Of a DNA stretch of 64,000 nt, positions 45,296 to 55,706 are shown in pieces. Under the pieces are notes generated by a model that ran no database searches, was not told the DNA's origin, and saw nothing but the letters and a program-made list of their open reading frames with translations. Location of the stretch: contig NC_087082.1 in assembly GCF_026151205.1 (NCBI RefSeq), positions 15,843,365-15,907,364 on the forward strand. Direction: 5' to 3'. The first letter of the stretch is position 1. The number at the start of each line of letters is the position of its first letter. A program made the position numbers and the translations under genes. This DNA is from Bolinopsis microptera. Taxonomy: Eukaryota > Ctenophora > Tentaculata > Lobata > Bolinopsidae.

Positions 45296-45635
45296 GTTTC
45301 AAAACGACGAAAAGTTAACAGTCTACGAAGAGGTATCCAAAACGAAAGTGGAATCAAATGATGAACTCATCGAAAAGATGAAAATATCACTGATAACGAA
45401 CAACGATAACAATGACCCGGTGGATAATCAATTTAAGTGTCAAGGGATGATATCGGACGAGACTAATTTCAATTCCAACAGTATTCTTCTTCAAGTGTTT
45501 CCTGCTAAAACTACAAAGGTTCCTGCAGATAATGGACATACTTATGAGGATGAGTCCCACGAGCTTGTGTGTCAGTTCCCATACATGAGTGACGTGGCGA
45601 CTACGTACACTGTATCGTGGGAATTAAATGAACAA
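45296..45635 (+). CDS. Ig-superfamily receptor, exon 3: end of Ig 1 and start of Ig 2
   Basis: The exon begins in phase 2 and continues Ig 1 (W-FQNDEKLTVYEEVSKT) with its second Cys in NQFKCQGMI. A second domain then starts with GHTYEDESHELVCQFPYMSD and TYTVSWELNEQ. The donor GTAAGA is phase 0. The ORF is open without interruption. Confidence 0.75.
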
Positions 45636-45982
45636 GTAAGAGTGGAAAAACTTCTTCACCCTTAACTTTCATTTACTTCCAAATCACAACCAAATTTGTA
45701 TCGATTTCGAAGTTTTTAGTTCAATTTCATACAGGATAATCGTAGATCTCAAACTGCAAGTAAAGATTACCTATATCATTATCCCTGAAACAAATAAATT
45801 CCGAAATAAATCATGGTCAAAATCGTGTATACAAATACAATGGATATAAAATTTTAAAAAATTTGTATCATCAAACTATCTTATTGAGCCCACAAATGTT
45901 TGTACAATATTTATGAATGAAACGAAAAGGCGATTTTCAATTAAAAAATTTGATCTATGCCCATTTATTTTTGTGTTCATAG

Positions 45983-46297
45983 CTGTCATTGTTTGGCCAT
46001 GAAGTAAGTATCATTCTTAAACTGTTGACCACCTTGAGCACAAATCATGCATTGAGCAATGTAAATGATATTTTTAGAAGTACAGTTCAGAGAAAATTCC
46101 AAATATACCGGGGCATACCACTAACTAAAATCATGTCTGATGCTGAAAAAAGGGCATTAATCACGGAAACTGGTACACATTGTTTACCGGTCCAAATTTC
46201 ACAGAGTATGGTGGATCAAACCTGGTACACAATTGACACCAAACAAACTCTTGCTGATGGAAATACAGTCATCGAAACTATTTTTTAGATAACCAAG
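45983..46297 (+). CDS. Ig-superfamily receptor, exon 4: probable frameshift at a T run
   Basis: The acceptor TTCATAG joins in phase 0. The frame encodes LSLFGHEVSI, FQIYRGIPLTKIMSDAEKRA and DTKQTLADGNTVIETIF. It then hits a stop inside TTTTTTAG, 8 bases before a good donor (AAG before GTAAGA). One extra T would keep it open. A YRG(I/V)PL motif and a D-x-NTVI motif recur in exon 10, so the two exons may share a domain type. An alternative donor GTAAGT lies after only 21 bases. Confidence 0.55.
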
Positions 46298-46339
46298 GTA
46301 AGATACAAATTATTATTATCAGTTAATTACAACAAGTAT

Positions 46340-46440
46340 TACAGTAATACCCCGATTTACCGCGGAGTTTGGGAGAAAGAAAATAGCCGTGGTAAATCGA
46401 GGTTTGCGGTAAATCGGGGCATTGCGTGGTAAATCGGGGT
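46340..46440. repeat. Short tandem-like repeat GGTAAATCGGGG
   Basis: Four related copies of GGTAAATCGGGG or its complement (CCCCGATTTACC) occur in about 100 bp in both orientations within the intron. Confidence 0.65.
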
Positions 46441-46489
46441 TTTACTTTATTAGGTAGAAATATGCACAAAATGTTTCCCTCGATAATAG

Positions 46490-47158
46490 TAACGTGAGTA
46501 CTCACTATGTAACCAGTCACGTCATCAATCAAACTGTAAACAAAGTCCTTAACATCCAGGTAGATGCAGGAGCCAACGGAGAGTACTCTTGTTCCATTAC
46601 CTGGCCGGATGATGGAGTTGTCATTAGTTCTGGAGAAATAACACTGGCAGTGCGATTAATATCAGATACTACAGAAGCATTCTCCATGTCCTCTGGATTC
46701 CCTGCAATGTTCATGTGCTCCGCAGTAGGTGACAAAGTTGCTGCCATAACATTTTCAATTACAGATGCAGAAAATTCACGTGATGTAACAGTGGTGGTAA
46801 CAGAATCCCATGATGATCAACAAAGAGTTACCACAGTTGGGAATTTGGACCTCAGTCAGCTCACAGCTAGCTCTGTTATTAATTGTGCTGTTCAGTGGGA
46901 TGGTGATGCAACCATTCTCAAATCCAACCCAAATCTTGTGACTGTCATGTTAGTCGATATCACCGATAAAGGGGTCGGAAAAAAGAGATCTGATGGATGG
47001 GTTGCTGAAAAGGTGTATCTGGAGCTTAAGTGTATAGCTGATGTGCAGCTACCTCATCATTTACCATATTGGGTGTATCCTAACCCTGATTTTGAATGGA
47101 TGCTACGTACAGAAAAATCATCTAAGTGGGTTAAAATTGTGGACAGCGATGATATCGA
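46490..47158 (+). CDS. Ig-superfamily receptor, exon 5: Ig 2 to Ig 4 segments
   Basis: A long open exon from ATAATAG to GTGAGT (phase 2 out). It encodes the end of one Ig (GANGEYSCSITWPDDG), then a complete Ig-like domain (SGFPAMFMCSAVGDK with ASSVINCAVQWDGDA), then the first half of another (WVAEKVYLELKCIADVQLPH with PDFEWMLRTEKSS). Its entry phase does not match exon 4 as it stands. Confidence 0.75.
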
Positions 47159-47477
47159 GTGAGTCCAGTGATTTAAACGGTTTTGTTACTGCTAATATCT
47201 AGTGATGGAATTGAAAATGTCACGATAAAATTATATGATAAACCGATATTAATACTACCAGAAATAAATTTTAATCTTAATTACCGAGTCTATAGCTAAC
47301 AATTGTTACTATAAATAAGAAATAACAGTCACAGTTGACACCATATGATATAATCCCAAATCTTATATGTACAGAGTACATACAATATACACATACATGT
47401 ATGTATTATATTTGAACCTATTTTTTATTGCAATTTTTCCTTCATTAAAATGCAATAGATAACCAAATGATACCCAG

Positions 47478-47901
47478 ATTTACGATCAAGAGTTCGAAAA
47501 CGTATGGCGACAGACTTATGAGTGCTCTAACTCTTGGCCCAATACAGATTGAACACAATAAATACGATGTAAAATGTAACGTCGACTATCACAGCAATGT
47601 TGAGCAAAATTTTCAGGGAGGAAAGGTATCATCAGAGGAATTTGAAGTAAAAGTGATGCACATCAAGTCTTTCTTGGTTGTCTCTGATGACACCATCGTT
47701 GTGGGCGAGGATTTTGATCTTGTATGCTTGGCTTATGGGCCTCCTGATTCCAAACAGGAGATCGAATTGTTAAACAATTCAGAGGGCAAATTCTATCATT
47801 TCCACACTAAAGTGTATGACGGAGACGGGGAGAATTACCGCGAAGATTTCACAGTGAACGCAGAATATGTTGTATTAGATGGGGCCAATCTCACTTGCCA
47901 G
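47478..47901 (+). CDS. Ig-superfamily receptor, exon 6: end of Ig 4 and Ig 5
   Basis: The acceptor TACCCAG restores a Glu codon across the junction (phase 2). The exon encodes the end of Ig 4 (HNKYDVKCNVDYHSNV) and Ig 5 (VGEDFDLVCLAYGPPD through VLDGANLTCQ). The donor GTAAGT is phase 0. The match of phases with exon 5 supports both exons. Confidence 0.75.
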
Positions 47902-48211
47902 GTAAGTTCTTGATGTAACTTTATTGTATTTTTTAGTACTCATTGGTCAATATTATTCCACTAATAACTTTGCATTTTTGTAATTCTCAGATGCCCTAGT
48001 AACAAATCAAGATTGTTAGTCGAATTGATATAGCCGTGCTTTAAAATTGAATCATGTACAAATACATTTGTTCTGATAGACACATTTATTCGGTTAGGTC
48101 GGATTTGAAGATTACTCATTTAACGTAAGTAAATCGTTACTAGTGAAATCATACTACGATTGCACCAAAGCTCCGATATCGTCCTTCGACACATGTAAGA
48201 ATGTACATTGT

Positions 48212-48614
48212 ACCTTATCGGTCGTAATTATAACGGACAACTTTTTCACGGACCATATTTTTCACGGCCATAATTATTTACGATCATGACCGCCCAAACA
48301 TTTCCAAAAAATTGTGAAAATGTTTGGTGATTTATTAAAAAGTGTTTTACTCTTTTTCTGAACTCTAGAATGTGACTGAGGAGTGTAGTGATTATATTTG
48401 TCCTCGTATACTAATAAGCTAATATAGTGATCGGCTACACACATATCATTATCTACGCATATGTAGGGAAACACACACTAAAATTAATGGAAATAATTTC
48501 CGGACTTTATTATTCACGGACCTTAATGCCACAGACATTATTTTCACTGACATAATTATTCATGTTAAAGTCTTCAACGTGAAAGCAATGTCCGTGATAA
48601 TCATGACCGATAAG
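48212..48614. mobile_element. MITE of about 400 bp in an intron
   Basis: The left end ACCTTATCGGTCGTAATTAT and the right end ATAATCATGACCGATAAGGT are near inverses, with shared ACGGAC inside. The interior repeats TTCACGGACC-type motifs. A 66-residue minus-strand ORF inside is incidental. Confidence 0.7.
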
Positions 48615-48641
48615 GTAATCATTAACTTAACACTATAGTGT

Positions 48642-48737
48642 TATTGAATGATTAAGAGTGAAATTGAATTTTAATCGAAAATATTATTATGATAATATTT
48701 CCGATTAAAATTCAATTTCACTCTAAATCATTCAATA
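48642..48737. mobile_element. 96-bp hairpin element
   Basis: Arms of about 44 bp: TATTGAATGATTAAGAGTGA pairs with its near complement ending in ATTCAATA, around an ATTATGAT loop. It is adjacent to the MITE before it and lies within the same intron. Confidence 0.8.
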
Positions 48738-48851
48738 TTAATAACAGCAGGAGAAGATGATACTGACAGAGTTAAAAATAATTACATCTTATATTATCGC
48801 GATCGAGGCTACTTTTTTCATAACTGATGGCATATAAACTATCTTCCTCAG

Positions 48852-48962
48852 TACCGCTGGTACTACCGGGAATGTCAATTGAGTACACAGATGATAAAGG
48901 GGACAGAACAGCTAAAGTAATTTGTCCTGATGATGATGTCCACGGGAAATACATAATAGATG
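48852..48962 (+). CDS. Ig-superfamily receptor, exon 7
   Basis: The exon is bounded by TTCCTCAG and GTAAGA, phase 1 in and out. It encodes PLVLPGMSIEYTDDKGDRTA and KVICPDDDVHGKYIID. Exon 6 ends in phase 0, so either an intervening exon was missed (47,902-48,851) or an indel is present. The two repeat elements above occupy most of that interval. Confidence 0.55.
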
Positions 48963-49151
48963 GTAAGAAAGACCTATAGAAACTGCGGCCATAATCCAGT
49001 ATCTAACTTGTAATGTTAACCTTACCTAATAACCTCATATATGAGAGGCCAAAATTTTGTTGTCTGAGACACAAATTTTGAATGTTGGAGGGCAGGGTGC
49101 AGTTGTGATTGGTCATTGTTCTTCATTATCTCTAAATACCTTACTTTTCAG

Positions 49152-49286
49152 GCACCGATTACGTCATTTTGCTCAAAGCGCACTGGCGCCTACGAACCAC
49201 CTCGACTTGCATCGTGCAAATTTGTGTATCCCTTCGTCCATGGAACGTATGAGCAAGTTTGGGATCTTCAAAAAGCTGATTTCACG
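49152..49286 (+). CDS. Ig-superfamily receptor, exon 8
   Basis: The acceptor TTTTCAG and donor GTCAGT bound a phase 0-0 exon. It encodes APITSFCSKRTGAYEPPRLA and SCKFVYPFVHGTYEQVWDLQ, with two cysteines. It joins exon 9 correctly. Its entry phase does not match exon 7. Confidence 0.6.
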
Positions 49287-49388
49287 GTCAGTTTCCACTC
49301 CACACAAGCTTTCATATTCTAATTACATTTCTAAAATGTTTTAAACCTATATCACCTTCATTAAAACGCTTTAATTCTATATAAATAG

Positions 49389-49512
49389 GTTTGCGAATAT
49401 GAAGACACTAATGAAGACTACTACTACTCTTCAACGCAAATATGGAAAAATTTAGTTACAAGATCAGATAAATGTGGTACTCACATAGTGGTACCATGTC
49501 TCAAAACTGACG
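49389..49512 (+). CDS. Ig-superfamily receptor, exon 9
   Basis: The exon follows AAATAG, enters in phase 0 and leaves in phase 1 (GACG before GTATTT). It encodes VCEYEDTNEDYYYSSTQIW and DKCGTHIVVPCLKTD. The three Cys suggest a small disulfide-stabilised extracellular segment. Confidence 0.6.
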
Positions 49513-49732
49513 GTATTTACATTGTTTACATAATTATGCTGACAACAAAGTGGTGATTGTCTTAGCTTTCATGTAATGATTATTTCTTTTTCCATGGTCA
49601 ATTTTAGATCTGGATTCTGTTTATGATAAAAATATTTTCTATCTACGTATGTGAAATTCAAATAACGTTTACACAATTATAGCGATATTAATTCATAATA
49701 ATAAATCTGTGATGTTGTATTCAATTTCATAG

Positions 49733-50052
49733 GTATTTTATGTTCGGATACTGCATTAACATCTCTTCAGAATGCACGTTAGTGGATGTAAGAGGGAAAA
49801 CTGGTTGTCGCTGGAACGATGAGACAAAAGCACTAACCATCTTCTACACAGTTAAACTAACAAATAAAGTGTGGACAGAAAAAGAAAGGGACGCTCTTGT
49901 AAACTTGCCTTTGACTGACTACCGGGGCGTGCCTTTGGCTGTAGAAACAAAGATTCCGTTTTATGATTGTTCTGGGGCTGAACGGAGATCCCGGATCAAA
50001 TTCAAGTATCTCGGTAGGATGGAGTTTGATGCTGATTCCAATACGGTCATTG
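49733..50052 (+). CDS. Ig-superfamily receptor, exon 10: membrane-proximal region
   Basis: The exon runs from TTTCATAG to GTAAGA (phase 1 out). It encodes YFMFGYCINISSECTLVDVR, GKTGCRWNDETKALTIFYTV, YRGVPLAVETKIPFYDCSG and FDADSNTVIG. Its entry phase (2) does not match exon 9. It shares the YRG-x-PL and D-x-NTVI motifs with exon 4. Confidence 0.65.
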
Positions 50053-50156
50053 GTAAGACTAGTAATCACCTGTTCTTGTGTTTGTGAGCTGGTGTTGGAA
50101 TTCGAGTAATTTCTTCAAAAATTTCAATATCATGCTTTTATAATTTATAACCAAAC

Positions 50157-50228
50157 ATATGGTACTACTAAATATGGTACTACTGAATATGGTACAACTA
50201 AATATGGTACTACTAAATATGGTACTTC
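50157..50228. repeat. 15-bp microsatellite, about five units
   Basis: Units of ATGGTACTACTAAAT with single changes. Intronic. Confidence 0.85.
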
Positions 50229-50393
50229 ATTGATTGTCATTAAAAGCTGGACGGTGCCAGGCGGACGGCGGTTCTAATGACCAATTAAAACATATAAAAT
50301 AATAGTGAATAATTTATAATATTTGATGGACAGCGCTGTGACTTGATAACGAAACCTTGACTGGGCGCTTCGATTTCTCTTTACGAATCTTTC

Positions 50394-51065
50394 CTATACT
50401 ATCATGGTAGCCTGCAGAGTAGGTTTTACTTTTAGTCCTATCTCCTGGAATACCTCCTGTACCCGCTCTTCAACATTCTCGTCCTTCTGTTCTGGCAGTC
50501 CAAATAATACAACGTTCCTGCTCCGACCCTCCTCCTGGGACCTGGATGTTACCTGGGGACCCTGCAGGCTATTATGTTCATAAACATAGAATATAGATTC
50601 GGCGGAATGACAGGCTGAGCGAGTATGGCAGACCATAACGTTCTCCGCAGCAGCTTCACTGTATGACTTGAACTGTTCTTTCAAGTTGCTCTCCACTGAA
50701 GACTTGAGTCTTGAACACAGTCTTTACTCATACTGCGTCGAGCTGCTTGTCTTTCATGTTGTGGACAACCTGCTCCTGTAATATTAATTAGCTGATTACC
50801 GCCACGTCTGATTCTCGATAACTATTAGTTGGCTCTTGATGGAGCTCAGCTCAGCCTTCAGCTGTTTCATTTTTTCCGCCTGAAACCGCACAAAGTGGAA
50901 CGATTCAGAAAACAATAATACCAAAGTGTCCTTCATCGCACGTTTACACACTGCTGACGTCACGTCAGCTGGAGCAGTGCACCCGAATTGTTCCATCGCT
51001 TTAAGTATCCAAGCAGAGAATTTTCCGAGCAGATCCTCCAACTCCTTGTCGTTAACAGTAGCCAT
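50394..51065 (-). mobile_element. LINE ORF1 fragment, minus strand, within an intron
   Basis: The minus strand encodes MATVNDKELEDLLGKFSAWI and a helical coiled-coil-like region (EKMKQLKAELSSIKSQLIV) at 50,796-51,065. After a break, RNVVLFGLPEQKDENVEERV and QEVFQEIGLKVKPT follow at 50,394-50,530. The RNVVLFGLPE motif is typical of ORF1 RNA-binding proteins of L1-like and other non-LTR elements. The ORF is interrupted by stops and contains an inserted R2 copy. Confidence 0.75.
50544..50635 (-). repeat. R2 element inside the LINE ORF1 fragment
   Basis: The inserted sequence (minus orientation) reads CGCTCAGCCTGTCATTCCGC, then ATGTTTATGAACAT and AATAGCCTGCAGGGTCCCC. It keeps the surrounding 100-residue ORF open, so part of that ORF is a translation of the repeat. 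Confidence 0.7.
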
Positions 51066-51406
51066 GGCTTAAAAGCTATCAGCACACACAGTAATCTCGC
51101 CGTTAAACTAAGCGAGATAAGCAAGCTGATAACCCTAACTCTAACCCTAAAGTGGTGTCAGAAATTTATTTGTTGTGTGATTTTTGCACCACTTGGAAAT
51201 CCAAATTTCGGGATTTAAAGTTTTAATTCCTTGGCCAATTTTTAATTTCTTATTCTTAATACTGGTCAAAAAAGTGAACGGAAAATTTCAAATTTTTTCA
51301 CTGTTCTCAAATTGATTCATAAAATCCATTTTTCGGCCAACAGTTAAAAAAACTGATCGAACTTTTCACAGCCGAAATTATTATTCTTACCCAAAATCTT
51401 GTGCAG

Positions 51407-51500
51407 AAAGAAAAAAAGGAAAAAGCCTCACTGGTCTGTACATTGGTATCGTTGTAGCGATTTTATTGGCAATTGGGGCAGCTATAGTCGTATATTACAG
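51407..51500 (+). CDS. Ig-superfamily receptor, exon 11: transmembrane helix
   Basis: The acceptor TTGTGCAG and donor GTAAGA bound a 94-nt exon whose entry phase (1) matches exon 10. It encodes a basic stretch (RKKGKS), then LTGLYIGIVVAILLAIGAAI and VVYYR: a single membrane-spanning helix with small residues. Cytoplasmic exons should follow; the LINE at 52-54 kb and the tandem duplication lie in the next interval, and none was identified. Confidence 0.8.
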
Positions 51501-52083
51501 GTAAGATTGAAATTTAAAAAGCTGCAATAAAATGTAGTGATCATACGATAGAAACTGATCCCTCAACTCTGATCTCTTGAAATTTGTGAGCTTAACACAC
51601 AATATTCCCATACTGTCCAGAAAGGCGCTAATAGGAAGACTCAGGAATTAAACAGGAATCAGTGTAAACACCAAGAACTCAAGAATGGTGTGAACGCCGA
51701 ACGGTAGGGAGACAACCTTGAGCTTAAAGTTAATTACGATGTGTTGAGTAAGCCGTAAGGCCGATGCTACCTCATCAACAGCTCAAACTATATCATGAAA
51801 CTATACTTACTACCAAACTGTTGATTGGACTCAAAAAGGATGATATTCGCGGTCATATCTTTTAATGATGTATAACTATTATAATATATGCCATGATGCA
51901 TGATATTTAGCCGCAAAATCATTAATTATTGCAAAAAGTGATTGATCATCGATTTAAACCTGCATGCATATAAGTTATTTGCGTTATCAATAACCCAACT
52001 CTTTTTATTTAGTTTGAATTTATTTCATTTTTTGATGATGTAATTTCAATAATTGACAAGTGAATTTATTTTGATTATTAGAT
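51501..52083. other. No gene supported
   Basis: AT-rich sequence after the transmembrane exon. No cytoplasmic exon could be defined. Confidence 0.4.
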
Positions 52084-54162
52084 TTATTTTATATGAGCAA
52101 ATTTGGTATCATGCAAACGTATGTTAAATTGCATGCAGAATGTTACTACAGAGCAGTTGCTGTGAGTAGTACAATCGGAAAATTATTTTCGACCATCATG
52201 TTTAACAGGATAATCAAGTTCAAAAATGAATACAACCCGGACCCCATAAATCAACTTGGCTTCGCTAAAGGAGCTTAAACATATGACCACATACTCACAC
52301 TCAACACAATTACGTCTAAATACAAAAAGCTCAAGGTTCCCGTCTATGCTGTTTTTGTGGACTTCCGGAAGGCCTTCGACTCTGTTTGCCGTGAAGCTCT
52401 TTTCTTAAAATTAGCTAAACTAGGTATCACTGGCAAAACATTTAATGTTCTTAAACATATGTATAAAAATTCCACTGGCCAGATAAAACTATCTGGATTT
52501 GTCAGCGAAAAATTTGATATCAATAAAGGAACTGAACAGGGTCATCCACTTTCCCCTGATCTATTTAAGATATACATCAGAGATCTTTCCCCTCGACTAG
52601 AATATGATAACTGTCCGAAACTAATGAACCAACTTATCAGTCACTTACTATGGGCAGATGATCTGATACTCTTGGCACTGGACCCCAAAACCCTCCAAAA
52701 GCAACTCGATGCTTTGAACAATTTCTGCTTGGAATGGGGCGTCGAAATTAATGCAGATAAAACTAAACTCATGAAATTTAATGCCCGTTTTGATACTTAT
52801 CAGCCGGTTCCCCTCAAAATTGGTGATCACTTGTTAGAAGAAGTCGAGTCATACTGCTATCTAGGAATCGAAATACACAAATCCGGCACATTCACAAATG
52901 CCCGAACTGAGCTCAAAAAGAAAGCCATGCGTGCACTTTATGCCATGAAAAGCTCAGTAAACAAATCCAAATTATCATTCCGCTCTCTAACAACACTCTT
53001 TGATGGTCTTATTAAACCTATCGTTCTTTACGGAGCGCCTATTTACACACCTAACATGGCTATCATAAAACACATAACAAAACAAGTCGATCTCAATATG
53101 GATGCCGACACAAAAACAAAATTTCAAACTAGTATCCTCAAGAAAGTTAGCCTTCTGAACAGCGAAAAAGTTCACCTTCACTTTCTTAAATGGTCACTGG
53201 GGGTAAATCGTAAAGCCAGCAACGCAGGCGTGTGGGGTGAGTCAGGCCGCTACCCATTAATCTATGAATGTATTAACCTCACTCTCAAATATAGCCAACG
53301 TTTGAAAAATCTCAAAGATAACTCCCTTGTCTCCTTAGCTTTCAAAGAACAGATGAACATGAAATTGGACTGGTACAGGGGTTTGGAGCCTGTCCTCGCG
53401 CTAGACCCATGTTTCTCTACCGATCATGTCACAGCCTACCGCACACTCAAAAACAATCACTCCAAGTTACTTTTCGAAAGAAACCCGAGTATCGCAAAAC
53501 CACCAAAAGAGGACTTTCTTATTCACAACGGTTTCAAGAAACGAATTCCTCCTCAATCAACACAACCCATCGGGAGTAAAATATTCACACCACACGTCAT
53601 TACTAAAACTTTGAAATGTAACTTTAGAGAATATTGGGGGTCCTGTATCAACACTTCTCGGAAATTAGAATTCTATCGTGACCTAAAATCCAAATTTAAC
53701 AAAGAGTATTACCTAGATAGTGTCATTAAATATGCAGACCGTGCTAATATCACAAGACTGCGGATCAGTGCACATCGACTCGAAATTGAACTTGGCCGAT
53801 ATAATCAAACTCCTCGTGACGAGCGAATATGCTCCTGGTGCAATATAGTCTTAGGTTCTGGTATTATTGAGAATGAAGATCACTTCCTTAACCATTGTGA
53901 TCTTAACGCTGCATCGAGGCGAAAAGTCCTAGACAAGATCCAGTCACTCATATCAAATCCAATCAAACCGTCTGCGACATCTTATTCTGTTCACAATGTC
54001 ATCCCTGGAGCAAACGTCCTCAAATTCATCAGCAACAACAGTGAAATCATTGAACTTATCACGAACGAAAGTCAAGTCCACCTCACGAGAGTCGTTGCTA
54101 GGTTTGCCACTACGTGTTTTAACAACCGCAAGAAATTTGTTGACTCTCTGGCCAGTACATGA
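52084..54162 (+). mobile_element. 5'-truncated LINE with reverse transcriptase ORF
   Basis: A single frame covers 52,093-54,162 except for one TAA at 52,276 where RT motif 2 ends (LGFAKGA, then TYDHILTLN). RT motifs: VDFRKAFDSV, GTEQGHPLSPDLF and LLWADDLILLALD. The C terminus has ERICSWCNIVLGSG and EDHFLNHCDLNAASR, a C-x2-C and H-x4-C knuckle typical of several LINE clades. The endonuclease and 5' part are missing. The family differs from the LINE at 30-33 kb. Confidence 0.85.
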
Positions 54163-55104
54163 ACAGTGAACACTGAAAATCACTGTACCCGCTTTTGTTT
54201 CTTTTCGCGCAACGACGAGTGCAAACTGCAAAGTGACCTGGCTCAAGCATTACAGCATTACCAAGGCGACTGAAAACAAAATATTCTATGTCAAATCTTT
54301 ATTTTTCACTTTAGTTAAGTTATATTAATATAATAAATTCAAATCTTATGATATTGTTATTATCTTAACAGTTACTATTGTAGCTCAAGATTTTAAATTT
54401 GTATTCCTTGTATTCCTTGTATTCCTTGTATTCCTTGTATTCCTAATAATAGATGTGGATTCTGGTGTAGTTGTACCATTGGGGAGTGTGTGTATTACTA
54501 TACACAGATGTTTGGTTATTAATAATTATTATTATGAGTATTTTAACTAATTATAATTGAATATAATCAGTATTTTAACTAATTATAATTGAATATAATT
54601 AGTATTTTAACTAATTATTATGGATGAAATTATTTATTATTATCAGTGTTCGGAGCTGTAGATAAGTTAATTAAAAAAATTTAACTGATATTAGTCAATA
54701 ATCCAATAAGGTTTGCGTAGTATTCCATATTAGTATTACTATTACTTTGCATTCAAATTCGGATTTAACGGGTACTAATATTATACTTCCGTTTAGTTCC
54801 ATAAGTAGTGTAGTGCTTTTTAGTTTTACGACCACACCGCGCTGCAAACATTTAATTTAGCACATTGCACATGCACCCTCTTTTCTTGCAGTATCAAGTT
54901 TTAAATTGGTTTTACTGTTCTCTTTACTGTTACAAACTCCATCACCTTTTAAGCTAGAACGATGCCCACAATAATCATACTACATACCTATGATCTATTC
55001 TCTATCTCACAGAGGACGCTTCAATGACAATGGAAGGGGATAAGGATACAAAATGAATCAGTCAGTTATCAAAGTACGTTTAAAAAGTCACGTGACACTC
55101 ATGA

Positions 55105-55215
55105 CAGTCGAGTATAGAACTGCAACCTACCAGGACGCGCGCCGAGTTGGACTCGTCGACGGTCCTGATATAATATATGGAACAAATATTTTACGAGTAT
55201 CACCTGTTAAAATTA
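55105..55215 (-). repeat. R1 cassette, minus orientation (same in unit 2 at 56,815)
   Basis: It contains GGACGCGCGCCGAGTTGGAC, the GTCGACGGTCC palindromic part and ACGAGTATCACCTGTTAA. A 78-residue ORF covering it (55,053-55,289) is a translation of the repeat, not a gene. Confidence 0.8.
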
Positions 55216-55281
55216 TGGCAGCGTTTGATCGAAAGCGTTTGATCGAAAACGTACAGAAAAACTGGTTTCAGCCCCCCCGGT

Positions 55282-55378
55282 TCGCATAGCCATGTGTCTA
55301 CGCGTACTGCGCGTGACGCGCTTGTTTCGGCGGTCGCGCGCTACCGCAAGCAAAAGAGTTTTGGTTAGAGCAAGCCCC
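55282..55378 (+). repeat. R4 segment (same in unit 2 at 56,980)
   Basis: It contains CATGTGTCTACGCGTACTGC, GCTTGTTTCGGCGGTCGCGC and GGTTAGAGCAAGCC. The last block looks like a tRNA A-box, but no B-box or cloverleaf follows. Confidence 0.65.
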
Positions 55379-55528
55379 CGGCTCTGTACACGACATTTTT
55401 TTACACATTACAGTATTACACCCCAACTAGTTGACCATTGTTAATAGACTAGCCCACGGCGCACACTACTTTGTAGCACTTGCAGTTGCAATGCATCGGG
55501 CCAGGTGCTTACTGGGCCGCGCTCAGCC

Positions 55529-55706
55529 TGTTATTTTAACGGGTGATACAGATATATAAAATATCTGTTCCATATATTAGACCGTCGACGAGACCAACTC
55601 GGCGCGCGTCCTGGTAGGTTGTGAACCTACAAATATGGACCGTCGACGAGTCCAACTCGTCGCGCGTTCTGGTAGGTTATAAACCTACAACTTTGAACTT
55701 GTTATT
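55529..55706 (+). mobile_element. Two-cassette R1 insertion in an R2 element, with 7-bp target duplication
   Basis: R2 is interrupted at CAGCCTGTTATT. TGTTATT occurs at 55,529-55,535 and again at 55,700-55,706, after which R2 resumes (CCGCTTAATCTCTATG). Between them lie 164 bp: TTAACGGGTG start, ATACAGATAT/ATATCTGT hairpin, then two GACCGTCGACGAG cassettes, each ending in a GTAGGTT/AACCTAC hairpin. The same arrangement is at 57,233-57,410 in unit 2. Confidence 0.75.

Noticed and set aside
55366-55378. tRNA gene suggested by GGTTAGAGCA
   Set aside because: No B-box, anticodon arm or acceptor stem can be folded around it.
55536-55699. R1 as a hammerhead ribozyme
   Set aside because: The GACGAGTCC part recalls the hammerhead core, but the CTGANGA and GAAA core elements and the three-way junction are absent in either strand.
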